The notes beneath the pieces are model-generated. The model was not told where the DNA came from. It did no database searches and saw only the letters and a program-made list of their open reading frames with translations. Shown here piece by piece: positions 1 through 9,079 of a stretch of DNA of 38,988 nt. Origin of the DNA: Clostridia bacterium (GTDB lineage Bacteria > Bacillota > Clostridia > Christensenellales > Aristaeellaceae). Location of the stretch: positions 1 to 38,988 of the forward strand of contig JAFULL010000090.1 of NCBI GenBank assembly GCA_017473345.1, written 5' to 3'. Numbering within the stretch: the first letter of the stretch is position 1; the number at the start of each line of letters is the position of its first letter. A program made the position numbers and the translations under genes.

Positions 1-990
1 GCGGTCTCTTCGACGGGAGCAGCCTGAGCAGCGGCTTCGTTGATCGCGTCGACCACAGCTTGAGAAGTAATGGTGGCACCGGCGATGGCGTCGATATCGG
101 TCAGAGCGAGCGGGGGAACCTTGCCCACAAACTGAGCCTTGAAACCATCTTCGAGAGCCTTGGCACCGAAGCCAGGAGTTTCGGCGAAAGCTGCATCGCC
201 GATGGTGATGGCAGAGATGTCGCCGGCAGCATCCAGCTCGATGGACACGGCCACGGGGCCAGCGAAGCCCTGAGCGGAGGCGTTCAGACCATTCACAGGA
301 GCAGCGGGAGCTTCAACTTCGGCTACAGCGGGAACAGCTTCGGTTTCTTCACCGTTAACCTGAGCGTTGATCTGTTCAAGAGCGCTCAGTACAGCATTGG
401 TGGTAATGGTAGCACCGGCGATGGCATCAATATCCTCCGCCTTAACAGGGAGGGTCTTGCCGATGAACTGTGCCTTGAAGGCATCTTCCTGAGCCTTTGC
501 ACCAAAACCGGCCGTTTCAGCAAACTTGTCGTCGCCAATTGAAATGGCGGAGATTGCACCGGCATCATCCAGCTCAATGGCTACCGCAACGGGACCGGCA
601 AAACCCTGAGCAGAGGCGCTGATGGCATTCTCGGAGGTGGCTGCAGGAACCGGTTCGGGCGCTGCAGTTTCCTCAACGACAGGCATTTCGCCATTCAGCT
701 GAGCATGTACCTGGTTGATGGCGTCGACAACAGCGCGAGAGGTAATGGTAGCGCCGGCGATGGCGTCGATGTTTTCAAACGCGATAGGCGGAACCATTCC
801 GACGAACTGCAGACGGAAAGAATCCTCAAGCGCCTTCGCACCGAAGCCTTCCGTTTCGTTGAAGAATGCATCGCCGATGGTAATGTCGGTGATAGCACCG
901 GCACCGTCCACCTGCAGAGTGACTGCCACAGGACCGGCAAAGCCCTGAACACTTGCAGTATTGGGCGAAGCAGCGCCGCCGCTCATATCC
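1..990 (-). repeat. Tandem repeats of an FMN-binding domain unit, about 336-339 bp period
   Basis: The antisense of the flavinylation motif recurs at about 1038, 741, 402 and 66, giving spacings of 297, 339 and 336 bases. The three units nearest the left edge are closely similar in DNA as well as protein, which suggests recent duplication within the gene. The first unit (residues about 55-180) is more diverged and has SGAT instead of AGAT. More copies may lie beyond the window. Confidence 0.8.
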
Positions 991-1538
991 ATCACAAATT
1001 TACCGGCAAGGTTTACACCGCCGTTAACAGCAGTCGAAGTGATGGTGGCACCGGAAATAGCGTCGATGGTATCGTCGCCCTTTTCAGCAGAACCCTTAAC
1101 GAGCTTGAGAGGTACAGTTTTACCGGCGAACTGATCAGTAAAGGCGGGTTCCTTTGCAAGCGCGCCCAGACCGGCCGTTTCGCTGAAGTTTTCGCCGCCG
1201 ACATTGATGCCGGTGATGGTGCTGTCGCCGTCCACGCCGACGGTTACGACGATTTCGCCACCGTAACCCTTGACAGTGGTTTCAACCACATAGCCAACAG
1301 AATTGCCATCGGCGTCAAAGCCTTCATAGCAGCTATCCATGCCGCTGCCTTCTTCAACCTCTACAGCTTCGAAACTGACGGCAGAGGAAAGCAGACGGGT
1401 ACGGGTTTCAGCAGCAGCCTTAAGGGCGTTTTCCTCAATGGGACCCTTGGTGATCAGGTTGAAAACAGCCAGCAAAGCAGCTGCAATCAGACAGATTGCT
1501 ACCAGCGGTACCAGATCGCGGAAAGCTTTTTTGTTCAT
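1..1538 (-). CDS. Membrane-anchored protein with four or more FMN-binding domains (RnfG/NqrC-like), partial
   Basis: The frame is open for 512 codons from an ATG at 1538 and runs off the left edge, so the C-terminus is missing. The start has a strong ribosome site (AAAGGAGG). Residues about 9-30 form one hydrophobic segment, an N-terminal anchor as in RnfG and NqrC. FMN-binding domains follow in tandem. Each carries a flavinylation-type motif: DAISGATITS near residue 162, then three copies of DAIAGATIT at about 741-765, 402-425 and 66-90. Domains 2-4 share the block QGFAGPVAV and are joined by Ala/Pro/Glu-rich linkers. In this family a flavin transferase (ApbE) links FMN covalently to a Thr of the motif, and the domains carry electrons outside the cytoplasm. 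The adjacent upstream gene is clpC, not rnfD, and there is a separate promoter, so this may be a free-standing flavin carrier rather than RnfG proper. Family sure; exact role open. Confidence 0.88.
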   Translation of the reverse strand, partial: MNKKAFRDLVPLVAICLIAAALLAVFNLITKGPIEENALKAAAETRTRLLSSAVSFEAVEVEEGSGMDSCYEGFDADGNSVGYVVETTVKGYGGEIVVTVGVDGDSTITGINVGGENFSETAGLGALAKEPAFTDQFAGKTVPLKLVKGSAEKGDDTIDAISGATITSTAVNGGVNLAGKFVMDMSGGAASPNTASVQGFAGPVAVTLQVDGAGAITDITIGDAFFNETEGFGAKALEDSFRLQFVGMVPPIAFENIDAIAGATITSRAVVDAINQVHAQLNGEMPVVEETAAPEPVPAATSENAISASAQGFAGPVAVAIELDDAGAISAISIGDDKFAETAGFGAKAQEDAFKAQFIGKTLPVKAEDIDAIAGATITTNAVLSALEQINAQVNGEETEAVPAVAEVEAPAAPVNGLNASAQGFAGPVAVSIELDAAGDISAITIGDAAFAETPGFGAKALEDGFKAQFVGKVPPLALTDIDAIAGATITSQAVVDAINEAAAQAAPVEET

Positions 1539-1643
1539 AACAGGAATCCTCCTTTGTTTTCTGCGCGGGCACTTGCTTTGGTTAATACATACCAGCATCC
1601 GTCCAGATGACAGCATGCTATGTCTTGTAAAAACATCCTGTAT

Positions 1644-1671
1644 ATTATATCACGAAAGTACAAATAAGCAA
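1644..1671 (-). promoter_or_regulatory. Promoter of the FMN-domain gene
   Basis: On the minus strand there is a perfect TATAAT at 1644-1649 and a weak TTGCTT -35 at 1666-1671, 16 bases apart. It lies about 105 bases upstream of the start codon, between the end of clpC and the FMN-domain gene. This points to a separate transcript. Confidence 0.5.
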
Positions 1672-1716
1672 TACTAACACACGGTTTGGCAATTGTTTCA
1701 CAATCTTGGAAACGCG

Positions 1717-4203
1717 TTAAAACTGGATAGTTTCTTCTGTGGGCATGCTGGAAATTTGATCAGCTTTCCTGAAAGCAATTTTCTCTTCGCTATCTACGTA
1801 AAGCTCAACACTGTCGCCCAAAGCGATCTTTCCGGCAATGATTTCTTCACTGAGCGCGTCCTCCACGCTTCGCTGGATGGTTCTTCTCAATGGACGTGCG
1901 CCGTAGTTTGCATCGTATCCCTGACGTGCCAGAAGAGCCACGACATCATCGTGATAAAGCAGGTTCATGCCGCGCTCCTGAAGACGTTTTGCGACACTTC
2001 CCAGCATAAGAGCAGCGATCTGTTCGATATCCGCAGGTTCCAAAGCGTGAAATACAATCAGGTCGTCAATGCGGTTGATGAATTCGGGGCGGAAGGTGTC
2101 TTTTACCTCATTCATCACCCGTTCCTTCATTGCTTCGTAATCACGCGTGGTTTCAACACTTCCGCCAAAGCCAAGGGAACGCTTTGAAGTAATGCTGCTT
2201 GCGCCGGCGTTCGAAGTCATGACGATGATGGTATTCTTAAAATTCACAACACGTCCGTTGCTGTCAGTGAGGCGGCCGTCATCAAGAATCTGGAGCAGAA
2301 TATTAAAGACATCGGGGTGAGCCTTTTCGATTTCGTCAAACAGAACCACGCTGTAAGGCTTGTTGCGCACCTTTTGTGTAAGCTGTCCGCCTTCTTCGTA
2401 GCCAACATATCCGGGAGGGCTGCCGACCAGGCGACTCACGCTGTGTTTCTCCATATACTCGCTCATATCGATACGGATAACAGCGTTTTCATCATCAAAC
2501 ATGATTTCGCCAAGCGCGCGGCAAAGTTCGGTTTTACCAACGCCGGTAGGGCCAAGGAAAATAAAGGAACCAATGGGACGCTTGGGATCCTGCAGACCGG
2601 CGCGCGCACGGCGCAGTGCACGGCTTACAGCGCTGATTGCCTCATTTTGTCCGACAACGCGCTTGTGCAGCAGTTCCTCCATGTGAAGGAGACGCGCGCT
2701 TTCATCTTCAGTCATTTTTTTGACGGGCACACCGGTCCAACTGGCCACAATCTGCGCAATATCTTCTTCTGTGACGATTTCATGGGTTGCGTTTTTGTGT
2801 TCTTCCCATTCGCTGCGCTTTTGGGCAATAGTGTCACGCAGAGTACGTTCCTCATCACGCAGACGGGCAGCATTTTCAAAATCCTGATGCGCAATGGCTT
2901 CCTTCTTTTCGTTTTGGAGAATTTTCAGTCGTTCTTCCTGTTCTTTTACATCAGGAGGCGCAGTGAAACTTTGCAGACGCACGCGCGAAGATGCTTCGTC
3001 CATCAGGTCAATTGCTTTGTCGGGCAGAAAACGATCGCTGATAAAGCGGTAGGAAAGGCAGACAGCGGCTTCAAGAGCTTCATCCGTAATTTTTACTTTA
3101 TGATGAGCTTCATAGCGGTCGCGAAGTCCTCTGAGAATGGCAAGCGCTTCCTGAGTCGTAGGCTCTCCAACTTTTACAGGCTGGAAACGTCGCTCAAGCG
3201 CAGCGTCCTTTTCAATGTTTTTGCGATATTCGTCCAGCGTCGTAGCGCCGATACACTGCAGTTCTCCGCGCGCAAGGGCGGGCTTGAGGATGTTTGCGGC
3301 ATCCATGCTGCCTTCGGCTTTTCCTGCCCCCACAAGCGTATGGAATTCGTCAATAAACAGGATCACATTTCCCTGCTTCTGAACTTCCTTGACGGTTTCC
3401 TTCAGTCGTTCTTCAAATTCACCGCGGTATTTGCTTCCGGCGATCATACTGCCAAGATCCAGCGAAAGAATGCGTTTGCCACTCAGTGTTTCAGGAACTT
3501 TTCCGGAAACAATGAGCTGTGCAAGCCCCTCAACGACAGCGCTCTTTCCCACGCCAGGCTCGCCAATCAGCACAGGATTGTTTTTGGTGCGGCGGCTCAT
3601 GATCTGCATGATGCGTTCGATTTCGGTGCTGCGCCCGATAACAGGATCCAGCTCCCCATCCTGTGCTGCCTTTGTAAGATCACGGCTGTGCTTTTCAAGG
3701 ATTCCACTGCCTTCCTGTGCAGGAGAGGCGCCTGTGCCGGAAGGCTCTTCGCTGCTTTCGGGCTGATTGCTTGCAAGTGCTTCAAACAGCTTTTGCTGAA
3801 GATCCTGCGTGTCTACGCCCATGCTTTTGAGCAGATTGACAGCTACCCCTTCGCCTTCCTTCAAAAGGGAAAGCCAGAAATGCTCTGTGCTGACAAAGCT
3901 GTGGTGCAGCCGCCTGCTTTCCAGAATGCTGCCTTCAAGGATCTTCTTGCTTCTTGGCGTGAGCTCCAGCATGGAAACTTGCTGGGCATTTCCTTCGCCA
4001 AGTACACTCTTGACCTGCTCAAGAACGCTTTCGTAAGTGATGTTTTCCGGCAACAGGCCTGCAACCACAGGGCCGGGATCTTTCAAAAGCCCCAGAAGCA
4101 GATGCTCTGTTCCCACATAGCTTTGATGCAGGGAAGAGGCAGCCTGCTGTGCGGCAGCAATCGCACGCTGTGCTCTCTGGGTAAACCGTCCAAAAATGGC
4201 CAT
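1717..4203 (-). CDS. clpC: ClpC, AAA+ unfoldase of the ClpCP protease
   Basis: 828 residues, normal length for ClpC. Order of domains: an N-terminal double Clp repeat (residues about 3-145), first AAA+ module with Walker A GEPGVGKS near 213, a middle region with a UVR-type coiled coil (about 423-458), and a second AAA+ module with Walker A GPTGVGKT near 551. A loop with LGF near 675 sits where ClpC carries the VGF tripeptide that docks into ClpP. ClpC unfolds damaged and arginine-phosphorylated proteins and feeds them to ClpP in the cytoplasm. It is the last gene of the ctsR-mcsA-mcsB-clpC operon and starts one base after the mcsB stop; its ribosome site is the end of mcsB. No clpP is in the window. 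I see no clear terminator after it. Confidence 0.97.
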   Translation of the reverse strand: MAIFGRFTQRAQRAIAAAQQAASSLHQSYVGTEHLLLGLLKDPGPVVAGLLPENITYESVLEQVKSVLGEGNAQQVSMLELTPRSKKILEGSILESRRLHHSFVSTEHFWLSLLKEGEGVAVNLLKSMGVDTQDLQQKLFEALASNQPESSEEPSGTGASPAQEGSGILEKHSRDLTKAAQDGELDPVIGRSTEIERIMQIMSRRTKNNPVLIGEPGVGKSAVVEGLAQLIVSGKVPETLSGKRILSLDLGSMIAGSKYRGEFEERLKETVKEVQKQGNVILFIDEFHTLVGAGKAEGSMDAANILKPALARGELQCIGATTLDEYRKNIEKDAALERRFQPVKVGEPTTQEALAILRGLRDRYEAHHKVKITDEALEAAVCLSYRFISDRFLPDKAIDLMDEASSRVRLQSFTAPPDVKEQEERLKILQNEKKEAIAHQDFENAARLRDEERTLRDTIAQKRSEWEEHKNATHEIVTEEDIAQIVASWTGVPVKKMTEDESARLLHMEELLHKRVVGQNEAISAVSRALRRARAGLQDPKRPIGSFIFLGPTGVGKTELCRALGEIMFDDENAVIRIDMSEYMEKHSVSRLVGSPPGYVGYEEGGQLTQKVRNKPYSVVLFDEIEKAHPDVFNILLQILDDGRLTDSNGRVVNFKNTIIVMTSNAGASSITSKRSLGFGGSVETTRDYEAMKERVMNEVKDTFRPEFINRIDDLIVFHALEPADIEQIAALMLGSVAKRLQERGMNLLYHDDVVALLARQGYDANYGARPLRRTIQRSVEDALSEEIIAGKIALGDSVELYVDSEEKIAFRKADQISSMPTEETIQF

Positions 4204-4204
4204 T

Positions 4205-5215
4205 TTATTCCTCCTGGTAGTTGTTTTGAAGTGTTCCGCGAATCAGCATACAGCGCGCTTCATCTGCACTTTCAATTGCATCAAATTCCTGGGCGTAGCG
4301 CTGCGCATGTGCCTCCTGCGCGACAGTGAGCAAGTCGTCGACTGTTTTGAGAGAAAGATGGAAAATACCCATTGACGTTCCCAGACGCAGGTGGCTCCAA
4401 TGCTGCATGAACTCTTTTTCGTCCATCTTGACAGCATAACGCAGAATGCCGTAGCTCCTCCAAAGCGCATCTTTCCAGTCAGTGGGTTTTTCCTTCATCG
4501 CGCGCTCACGCAGCGCGGTTTCCATCCCGATCAACTGGCGTCCTACGCCTGTGACGGCTTCGATGATCTCTTCTTCCGTACGGCCAAGCGTAACCTGATT
4601 GCTCACCTGATACAGATCTCCCAGCGCATCGCTTCCCTCGCCATAGATGCCGCGGATCGTCAGGCCGAGCTTGGCGACGTTCTGGTTTACATTGCCCATT
4701 TGCTTATAGCGCGTAAGAAGCGGTAAATGCATCATCAGGGAAGCACGCATACCGGTGCCGGTATTGGTGGGACAGGAAGTGAGGTATCCAAGCTGCGGAT
4801 CAAAACTGAACGTACATACAGATTCCAGCTTGCTTTCCAAAGAAAAGACATCCTGTGCAGCGACAGCAAGATCAAAACCGGGCCGGATTGCCTGAATGCG
4901 CAAATGGTCTTCTTCGTTGACCATAATGCTCACGTGTTTATCATCGCGGATCAGTGCGGCGCCGGCGTCTGCGTGCTTGAGCAGATCACGGCTGATCAGA
5001 TGCTTTTCGACCAGCTTTTGCTGATCAAGCTCTGCCATCTCTTTCATTTTGTAAAGGGTGAAGCCATCCGCTTCTCCCGATACAGCAGATTGCGCGCGTT
5101 CAATGCATAACTCTGCATTTTCAGGATTTTTGATATTTGAAAAGGGCAAATCAAAATAGTTTCTTGCAAGCCGCACACGTCCGGAGACAACAACGGCCTC
5201 GTTTGCCTGGCTCAT
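4205..5215 (-). CDS. mcsB: McsB, protein arginine kinase
   Basis: 336 residues, slightly short for the family (usually about 350-365). It belongs to the phosphagen-kinase fold: the N-terminal SGRVRLARN motif, the active-site Cys in [12 protein letters not shown] near residue 148, and the late [14 protein letters not shown] and SNQVTLG blocks are all present. McsB phosphorylates arginines on misfolded proteins and on CtsR, marking them for ClpC. Its start overlaps the mcsA stop by four bases, consistent with coupled translation of an activator and its kinase. Near the C-terminus, where McsB normally has the phosphoarginine-binding RDxxRA motif, I read ADEARC followed by MLIRGTL, so the first Arg and last Ala are changed. 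Confidence 0.96.
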   Translation of the reverse strand: MSQANEAVVVSGRVRLARNYFDLPFSNIKNPENAELCIERAQSAVSGEADGFTLYKMKEMAELDQQKLVEKHLISRDLLKHADAGAALIRDDKHVSIMVNEEDHLRIQAIRPGFDLAVAAQDVFSLESKLESVCTFSFDPQLGYLTSCPTNTGTGMRASLMMHLPLLTRYKQMGNVNQNVAKLGLTIRGIYGEGSDALGDLYQVSNQVTLGRTEEEIIEAVTGVGRQLIGMETALRERAMKEKPTDWKDALWRSYGILRYAVKMDEKEFMQHWSHLRLGTSMGIFHLSLKTVDDLLTVAQEAHAQRYAQEFDAIESADEARCMLIRGTLQNNYQEE

Positions 5216-5727
5216 CCGTTTGCTGCCTCCTTCTTTTCAGTCAAAGCCCTAAGTTCGTCACGATATTTCGCAGCGTCTTCAAAGTTCTCAACAGCAACAG
5301 CATCGTCCATTTTTTGCTTCAATTCCATAATTTGTGCATCCAGCAGACAGGCAGGATCCGGCTCGTAGGCGGCAGGCTGCCGCCCGGCGTGCTGAGCGCG
5401 GCCATGAATGCGCTTAAGCAGCGGCTGCAGCTGCTGAGCAAAATCACGGTAACATTGTGCGCAGCCAAGACGACCGGTATGCTCGAATTCGGCATAGGTA
5501 AGACCGCAGCCGCTGCAGGCCGGAGAAGCAGCTTCCGTTTCTTTTTTCTGCTCAGAATGAAGCACGGACAGAATCGAACTGAGGAAGGACTGAATATCCC
5601 CCTTTGCAAGGCTTGACTCCATTTTTTTCATGCATTCCTGACAAAGACGGCGCGTTTTGACGCCGGCGCCGGTTGTAACCGTAATGGAAACTGTAGCGTT
5701 ATTTTTTCCGCATTCTTCGCAAAGCAT
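5212..5727 (-). CDS. mcsA: McsA, zinc-binding activator of McsB
   Basis: 171 residues. Four CxxC pairs are visible: CEEC at 3-6, CQEC at 29-32, CSGC at 71-74 and CAQC at 89-92, matching the two zinc fingers of McsA. A UVR motif, predicted helical hairpin, fills residues about 130-166 and resembles the middle domain of ClpC. McsA activates the McsB kinase and helps control CtsR and ClpC under heat or thiol stress. It is the second gene of the operon, 14 bases after ctsR, with a good ribosome site (AAAGGAGG) that fixes the start. Confidence 0.95.
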   Translation of the reverse strand: MLCEECGKNNATVSITVTTGAGVKTRRLCQECMKKMESSLAKGDIQSFLSSILSVLHSEQKKETEAASPACSGCGLTYAEFEHTGRLGCAQCYRDFAQQLQPLLKRIHGRAQHAGRQPAAYEPDPACLLDAQIMELKQKMDDAVAVENFEDAAKYRDELRALTEKKEAANG

Positions 5728-5741
5728 TCGGTTCCCTCCTT

Positions 5742-6209
5742 TTATTTGTGATGGCGCACGGCTTCAATGAGCATGCTTTTAAGTATCTTGGCGCGCAGTG
5801 TGTTTTTCATATCCTGAGGCATCGGAACGGAGAGAGCCTGCGGAGAAAGGGCAGAATTCATAACGGCGGCTTCTCCGGCTGTAATAAAGTCTCGTTCCTG
5901 CAACTGCTGAATCAGATGGGATGCTGTAAGCGGGTCGATCATATCTCCGATTCGCTCGTTAAGAATATAAAGAAGTTGTTCGCTGGTATCCTGCTGCATT
6001 CTGAAAATGCGAATATATCCGCCTCCACCACGACGGCTTTCGATAATATAACCGTGCTCCGGCGTGAAGCGTGTCGCCAGAACGTAGTTGATCTGCGAAG
6101 GCGCACAGCCAAAATATTCAGCAAGCTCATTGCGCTTTAATTCGATTTCGTGTTCATCCTGTGAAAGCAATGTTTTGATAAACTGCTCGATCGCATCGCT
6201 TAATCGCAT
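5742..6209 (-). CDS. ctsR: CtsR, heat-shock repressor
   Basis: 155 residues, normal length. It begins with a winged helix-turn-helix region and contains the hallmark glycine-rich wing RRGGGGYIRI at residues 59-68. In B. subtilis the wing enters the minor groove of the operator and works as the heat sensor, and its arginines are targets of McsB. The C-terminal half is the dimerisation and ClpC-contact domain. It is the first gene of the operon and almost certainly represses its own promoter, since a CtsR-type operator lies 23 bases upstream of the start codon. Ribosome site GGGAGG precedes the ATG. Confidence 0.97.
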   Translation of the reverse strand: MRLSDAIEQFIKTLLSQDEHEIELKRNELAEYFGCAPSQINYVLATRFTPEHGYIIESRRGGGGYIRIFRMQQDTSEQLLYILNERIGDMIDPLTASHLIQQLQERDFITAGEAAVMNSALSPQALSVPMPQDMKNTLRAKILKSMLIEAVRHHK

Positions 6210-6231
6210 GGAGATCCTCCCTTCGTCAAAA

Positions 6232-6248
6232 ACTGACCATCTTTGACT
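6232..6248 (-). promoter_or_regulatory. CtsR operator
   Basis: On the minus strand I read AGTCAAA-GAT-GGTCAGT. This fits the tandem-heptad CtsR site (RGTCAAA NAN RGTCAAA) with the first heptad perfect and five of seven bases in the second. It covers the expected transcription start, just downstream of the -10, so bound CtsR would block initiation. Confidence 0.85.
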
Positions 6249-6254
6249 ATTGGT

Positions 6255-6283
6255 ATTGTATCATGGCAGCATGGGAAATGCAA
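6255..6283 (-). promoter_or_regulatory. Promoter of the ctsR operon
   Basis: Minus strand: TTGCAT at 6278-6283, 17-base spacer, TACAAT at 6255-6260. It looks like a vegetative sigma-A promoter; the CtsR operator follows directly. Confidence 0.7.
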
Positions 6284-6298
6284 TGACAAATGAAGGTG

Positions 6299-6326
6299 AA
6301 AAAACCATGCCGAAAAGTCGGCATGG
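6299..6326 (-). terminator. Intrinsic terminator of the hflK-hflC operon
   Basis: On the minus strand CCATGCCGA pairs with TCGGCATGG around a four-base loop, followed by six Ts. It lies 11 bases after the stop of the last gene and shields the ctsR promoter from read-through. Confidence 0.93.
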
Positions 6327-6336
6327 GATAAGGTGA

Positions 6337-7029
6337 TTATTTGCTTTTGAGAAGCATTTCCGTTTTGAGGCGTGCATAGCCGATCACTGTGATCATCAGG
6401 GCTGCAAGTGCATCCACGATGATATCTTTCATTGTGTCCAAAAGTGCAGAATGGCCTGTCAGCACCGTTCCATCAGCTGTGATGAATTTTTGCATATTCA
6501 GGTTCAACAACCCATCGAATGCAAATTCGTAGATCTCCCATACAGCGCCGCAGCTTAATGCAAAGCAGAAGGCAAACAACGCAATAAAGGCTGGAGAAAG
6601 GGAAACATTGACCGTTTCACTGTCATTGAGCCAGCTGACCAGGATAAAGCCAAGCGCACCGAGCATGGCGCCGGAAAAGAAATGCAGGATGGTATCCCAA
6701 TGAGGCACGAGATAGTAAAAGTTCAGCACTTCACCCAGTACGATGGCACAGTATAGAAACAGGTAGTACATGATGTAGATGAAGTTTGGAATGGTGAATT
6801 TCCACTTCCGGCTGACAACGGAAGGAAGCGAGAAAACAACAAGTCCCAAAAGACACTGAATGAACATCAGTACGTAATCGCTGCGGACAGGTGCATATTC
6901 ACGTCCAATAACACTTAATGGCTTCGGCAGAATAATGCGTGCCAGAGAATAGAGGGAGCACAGAATCAGTGTGAAGAAGAGCAGCTTTCCCAAACGCTCG
7001 TGTCCGGTTTGTTTGCGATAAACTTTCAT
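6337..7029 (-). CDS. Multi-pass membrane protein, DUF2238/YjdF-like
   Basis: 230 residues with about six hydrophobic segments. The pattern WDTILHFFSGAMLG, then WEIYEFAFD, then DTMKDIIVDALAAL resembles the DUF2238 (YjdF) inner-membrane family, in which His, Glu and Asp residues in the membrane are conserved. No biochemical function is established for the family to my knowledge. It starts 15 bases after hflC and ends at a strong terminator, so it is the last gene of the hflK-hflC transcript. That placement hints at a membrane quality-control role, but this is only inference. Confidence 0.72.
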   Translation of the reverse strand: MKVYRKQTGHERLGKLLFFTLILCSLYSLARIILPKPLSVIGREYAPVRSDYVLMFIQCLLGLVVFSLPSVVSRKWKFTIPNFIYIMYYLFLYCAIVLGEVLNFYYLVPHWDTILHFFSGAMLGALGFILVSWLNDSETVNVSLSPAFIALFAFCFALSCGAVWEIYEFAFDGLLNLNMQKFITADGTVLTGHSALLDTMKDIIVDALAALMITVIGYARLKTEMLLKSK

Positions 7030-7044
7030 GAAGGCGTTGTCTCC

Positions 7045-8067
7045 TTACGGGGTCTCAAATTGGGTTGCATAACCAAGCAGGTCCTTCCACAGAGGATGGC
7101 TTTGATCAAGGATCAGCGTGGCGTTTCCATCCATGGCGTTTTCAAGTGCCTGAAGCGAGCGCCAGTATGCATAGAAGTCAGCATCGGTTCCGTAGGAAGC
7201 GGCATAGATCTCCAGTGCGGCGGCATCGCCTTCGCCGCGGATAACACCGGCGTCGCTGACGGCGGCCGCTTCAATGCGGCGTGCCTCCAGATCAGCACTT
7301 GCAACGGCTTTCTGATATTCTTCCTGACCTTCGCTTCGAAGCTGCTGGGCCACCTTGGCACGGTCAGCCTGCATGCGTGCATAGGTGCTTTCAATGTTGG
7401 CTGCAGGCAGGATTGTACGGTGAACCTGAATATCCTTGATTTCGATGCCGCGCGGTGCCATGTCGGTATTGATTGTCCGCAGGCCCTGAGCAAGCGCTGC
7501 GTTGAGAGCGTCCTTGTTGCTTACAAAATCCTCTGCGCTCAGACGGTTGATTGCCTGTACAATGACAGGATGGATCAGATTGTCCAGCTGGTTTTCTGCG
7601 CTGGTCATGGACCCAAGCTTCAGGTTGAACAGAGCAGGATCGGCAATGCTCCACTGAGCGTAGGTCTTGATATAATACTGTTTCTTCTCGGAAGTATTCA
7701 CAACTTCGCTGTCGCTTACGTAGGTATACATTCTTGAAGAGTATTTCTCTACAGTATCGACAAACGGCATCTTCAGATGCAGGCCGCTGCCTCTGAGCAT
7801 CTTTATATCTCCGCTTGTACTGATTTCGCCTTCCAGCAGTGCGGCATAATCATTATGGAAAGTGTTGCTTTCGTTCAGAATGATTTTTTTGATCAGGCCA
7901 AAGCGGCTTACAACGCACTGTTCGGCTTCGCCAACAATAAAGAAGCTTTGTGAGAGAAGAACGACTGCTGCAACGGCAACCGCTGCAATCAGCAGATATT
8001 TATGCATCCTTTCGCGTATATAACGGCCGCGCGCTGCTTTTTCAAAATCATATGCGTTGTCATTCAT
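7045..8067 (-). CDS. hflC: HflC, SPFH/prohibitin-family membrane protein
   Basis: 340 residues from the ATG at 8067, which has a GAAGGAG ribosome site; a longer in-frame reading to 8184 only runs into hflK. There is a short cytoplasmic N-terminus, one membrane segment (about residues 22-42), an SPFH/Band 7 domain beginning with GEAEQCVVSRFG, and an Ala/Glu-rich coiled coil with YARMQADRAKVAQQLRSEG, typical of HflC. HflK and HflC form a large cage that surrounds and limits the FtsH membrane protease. The start overlaps the hflK stop by eight bases (ATGAATGA), suggesting coupled translation. No ftsH is in the window. Confidence 0.92.
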   Translation of the reverse strand: MNDNAYDFEKAARGRYIRERMHKYLLIAAVAVAAVVLLSQSFFIVGEAEQCVVSRFGLIKKIILNESNTFHNDYAALLEGEISTSGDIKMLRGSGLHLKMPFVDTVEKYSSRMYTYVSDSEVVNTSEKKQYYIKTYAQWSIADPALFNLKLGSMTSAENQLDNLIHPVIVQAINRLSAEDFVSNKDALNAALAQGLRTINTDMAPRGIEIKDIQVHRTILPAANIESTYARMQADRAKVAQQLRSEGQEEYQKAVASADLEARRIEAAAVSDAGVIRGEGDAAALEIYAASYGTDADFYAYWRSLQALENAMDGNATLILDQSHPLWKDLLGYATQFETP

Positions 8068-9040
8068 GGTTTGCGTCTCCTTCGGCAAAAGAATCAATTT
8101 GATGCGAAACAGAAGTTTCCAGATCCAATATTTTAAGGATATTGCTGTCGGGTTCGGAAACGATGATGCGTCCGCTGTTTTCAAGCACGCGTTCCATTGT
8201 TTCGATCAGAAGCCTTCTGCGTGTAATCTCAGGAGCGGATTTGTATTTCTCATACACGGCGTCAAAAACAGCCACTTCGCCTTCGGCCTGAGCGATTGTT
8301 TCTGCCTTGTAGGCTTCGGCTTCCTGAAGAATCTGATAGGCCTTTGAACGTGCCTGAGGGAGAACCTGATTGGCGTATTTTTCTGCTTCGTCCAGGCGCT
8401 TCGTTTTTTCGTTGTTGGCGTTGTTCACGTCTTCATAAGCAGAGGCGACGTCTGTGGGGACGGTAATGTTTTGAATACGAACGTCGTTGATTTTCACACC
8501 CATCTCATAGGTGTCGATCAGTGCCTGAAAGTCCGGCAGCACCTGCTGCTCAATTTCTTCTTTGTTCAGCAGTGCGTCATCAAGCGTACGGTTTTGGATA
8601 TTGCGGCGGATGATGGCTTCAAAAGCAAGCTGAAGTGTTCCTTCAGGATCATCCACATCAAAGGCGTATTGCTTGACGTCGCGAATGGTATACTGATAAA
8701 TGGCTTCAATGGATACCAGACTGTCGTCATTGGTCAGCATGACGCTTTCATCCTGCACGTCGGCATATTTTGCAGCGGTACCGACTGCAGCCGACTGTGT
8801 TGTGCGAAAACCGTATTCTTTTGTGTGAATAGTTGTAACGCTTTCCTTGATGACGCTTTGGACAAGCGGCAACTTCCAGTACAGGCCAGGCCCCTTTGTG
8901 GACGTTACGCGCCCAAATGTCAGCAAAAGTGCTTCTTCACCCTGTGCAACACGAAAAAAACAGTCCGATGCTGCACCAAGCAGTATAACTGCAACAATGG
9001 CAGCAATGATCAGAAAGCGTGGCATTTTTTTGCGACCCAT
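8060..9040 (-). CDS. hflK: HflK, SPFH/prohibitin-family membrane protein
   Basis: 326 residues from the ATG at 9040, chosen for its GAGGAGG ribosome site; upstream in-frame codons have none. It has one membrane segment (about residues 6-26), then an SPFH domain starting RVAQGEEALLLTFGRV and a coiled-coil region with AYEDVNNANNEKTKRLDEAE. HflK pairs with HflC around FtsH. The glycine-rich N-terminal tail of enterobacterial HflK is absent, as is common in shorter homologues. First gene of the hflK-hflC-membrane protein operon; divergent from tldD. Confidence 0.92.
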   Translation of the reverse strand: MGRKKMPRFLIIAAIVAVILLGAASDCFFRVAQGEEALLLTFGRVTSTKGPGLYWKLPLVQSVIKESVTTIHTKEYGFRTTQSAAVGTAAKYADVQDESVMLTNDDSLVSIEAIYQYTIRDVKQYAFDVDDPEGTLQLAFEAIIRRNIQNRTLDDALLNKEEIEQQVLPDFQALIDTYEMGVKINDVRIQNITVPTDVASAYEDVNNANNEKTKRLDEAEKYANQVLPQARSKAYQILQEAEAYKAETIAQAEGEVAVFDAVYEKYKSAPEITRRRLLIETMERVLENSGRIIVSEPDSNILKILDLETSVSHQIDSFAEGDANHE

Positions 9041-9079
9041 AATAATCCTCCTCGATATGTTCCTTAACCGGACAGGTCT

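Noticed and set aside
705-1610. A 301-codon open frame on the plus strand opposite the FMN-domain gene
   Set aside because: The minus-strand frame has a strong start, signal anchor and repeated family motifs; the plus frame is its mirror and shows only repeat artefacts.
1681-1716. Possible terminator after clpC (GTTTC...GAAAC)
   Set aside because: Only a five-base stem with a nine-base loop and no T-tract.
2317-4329. A 670-codon open frame on the plus strand opposite clpC
   Set aside because: It is exactly antisense to a well-conserved gene, has no ribosome site, and its translation is rich in Phe, Cys and His without any domain pattern. It is a codon-usage shadow.
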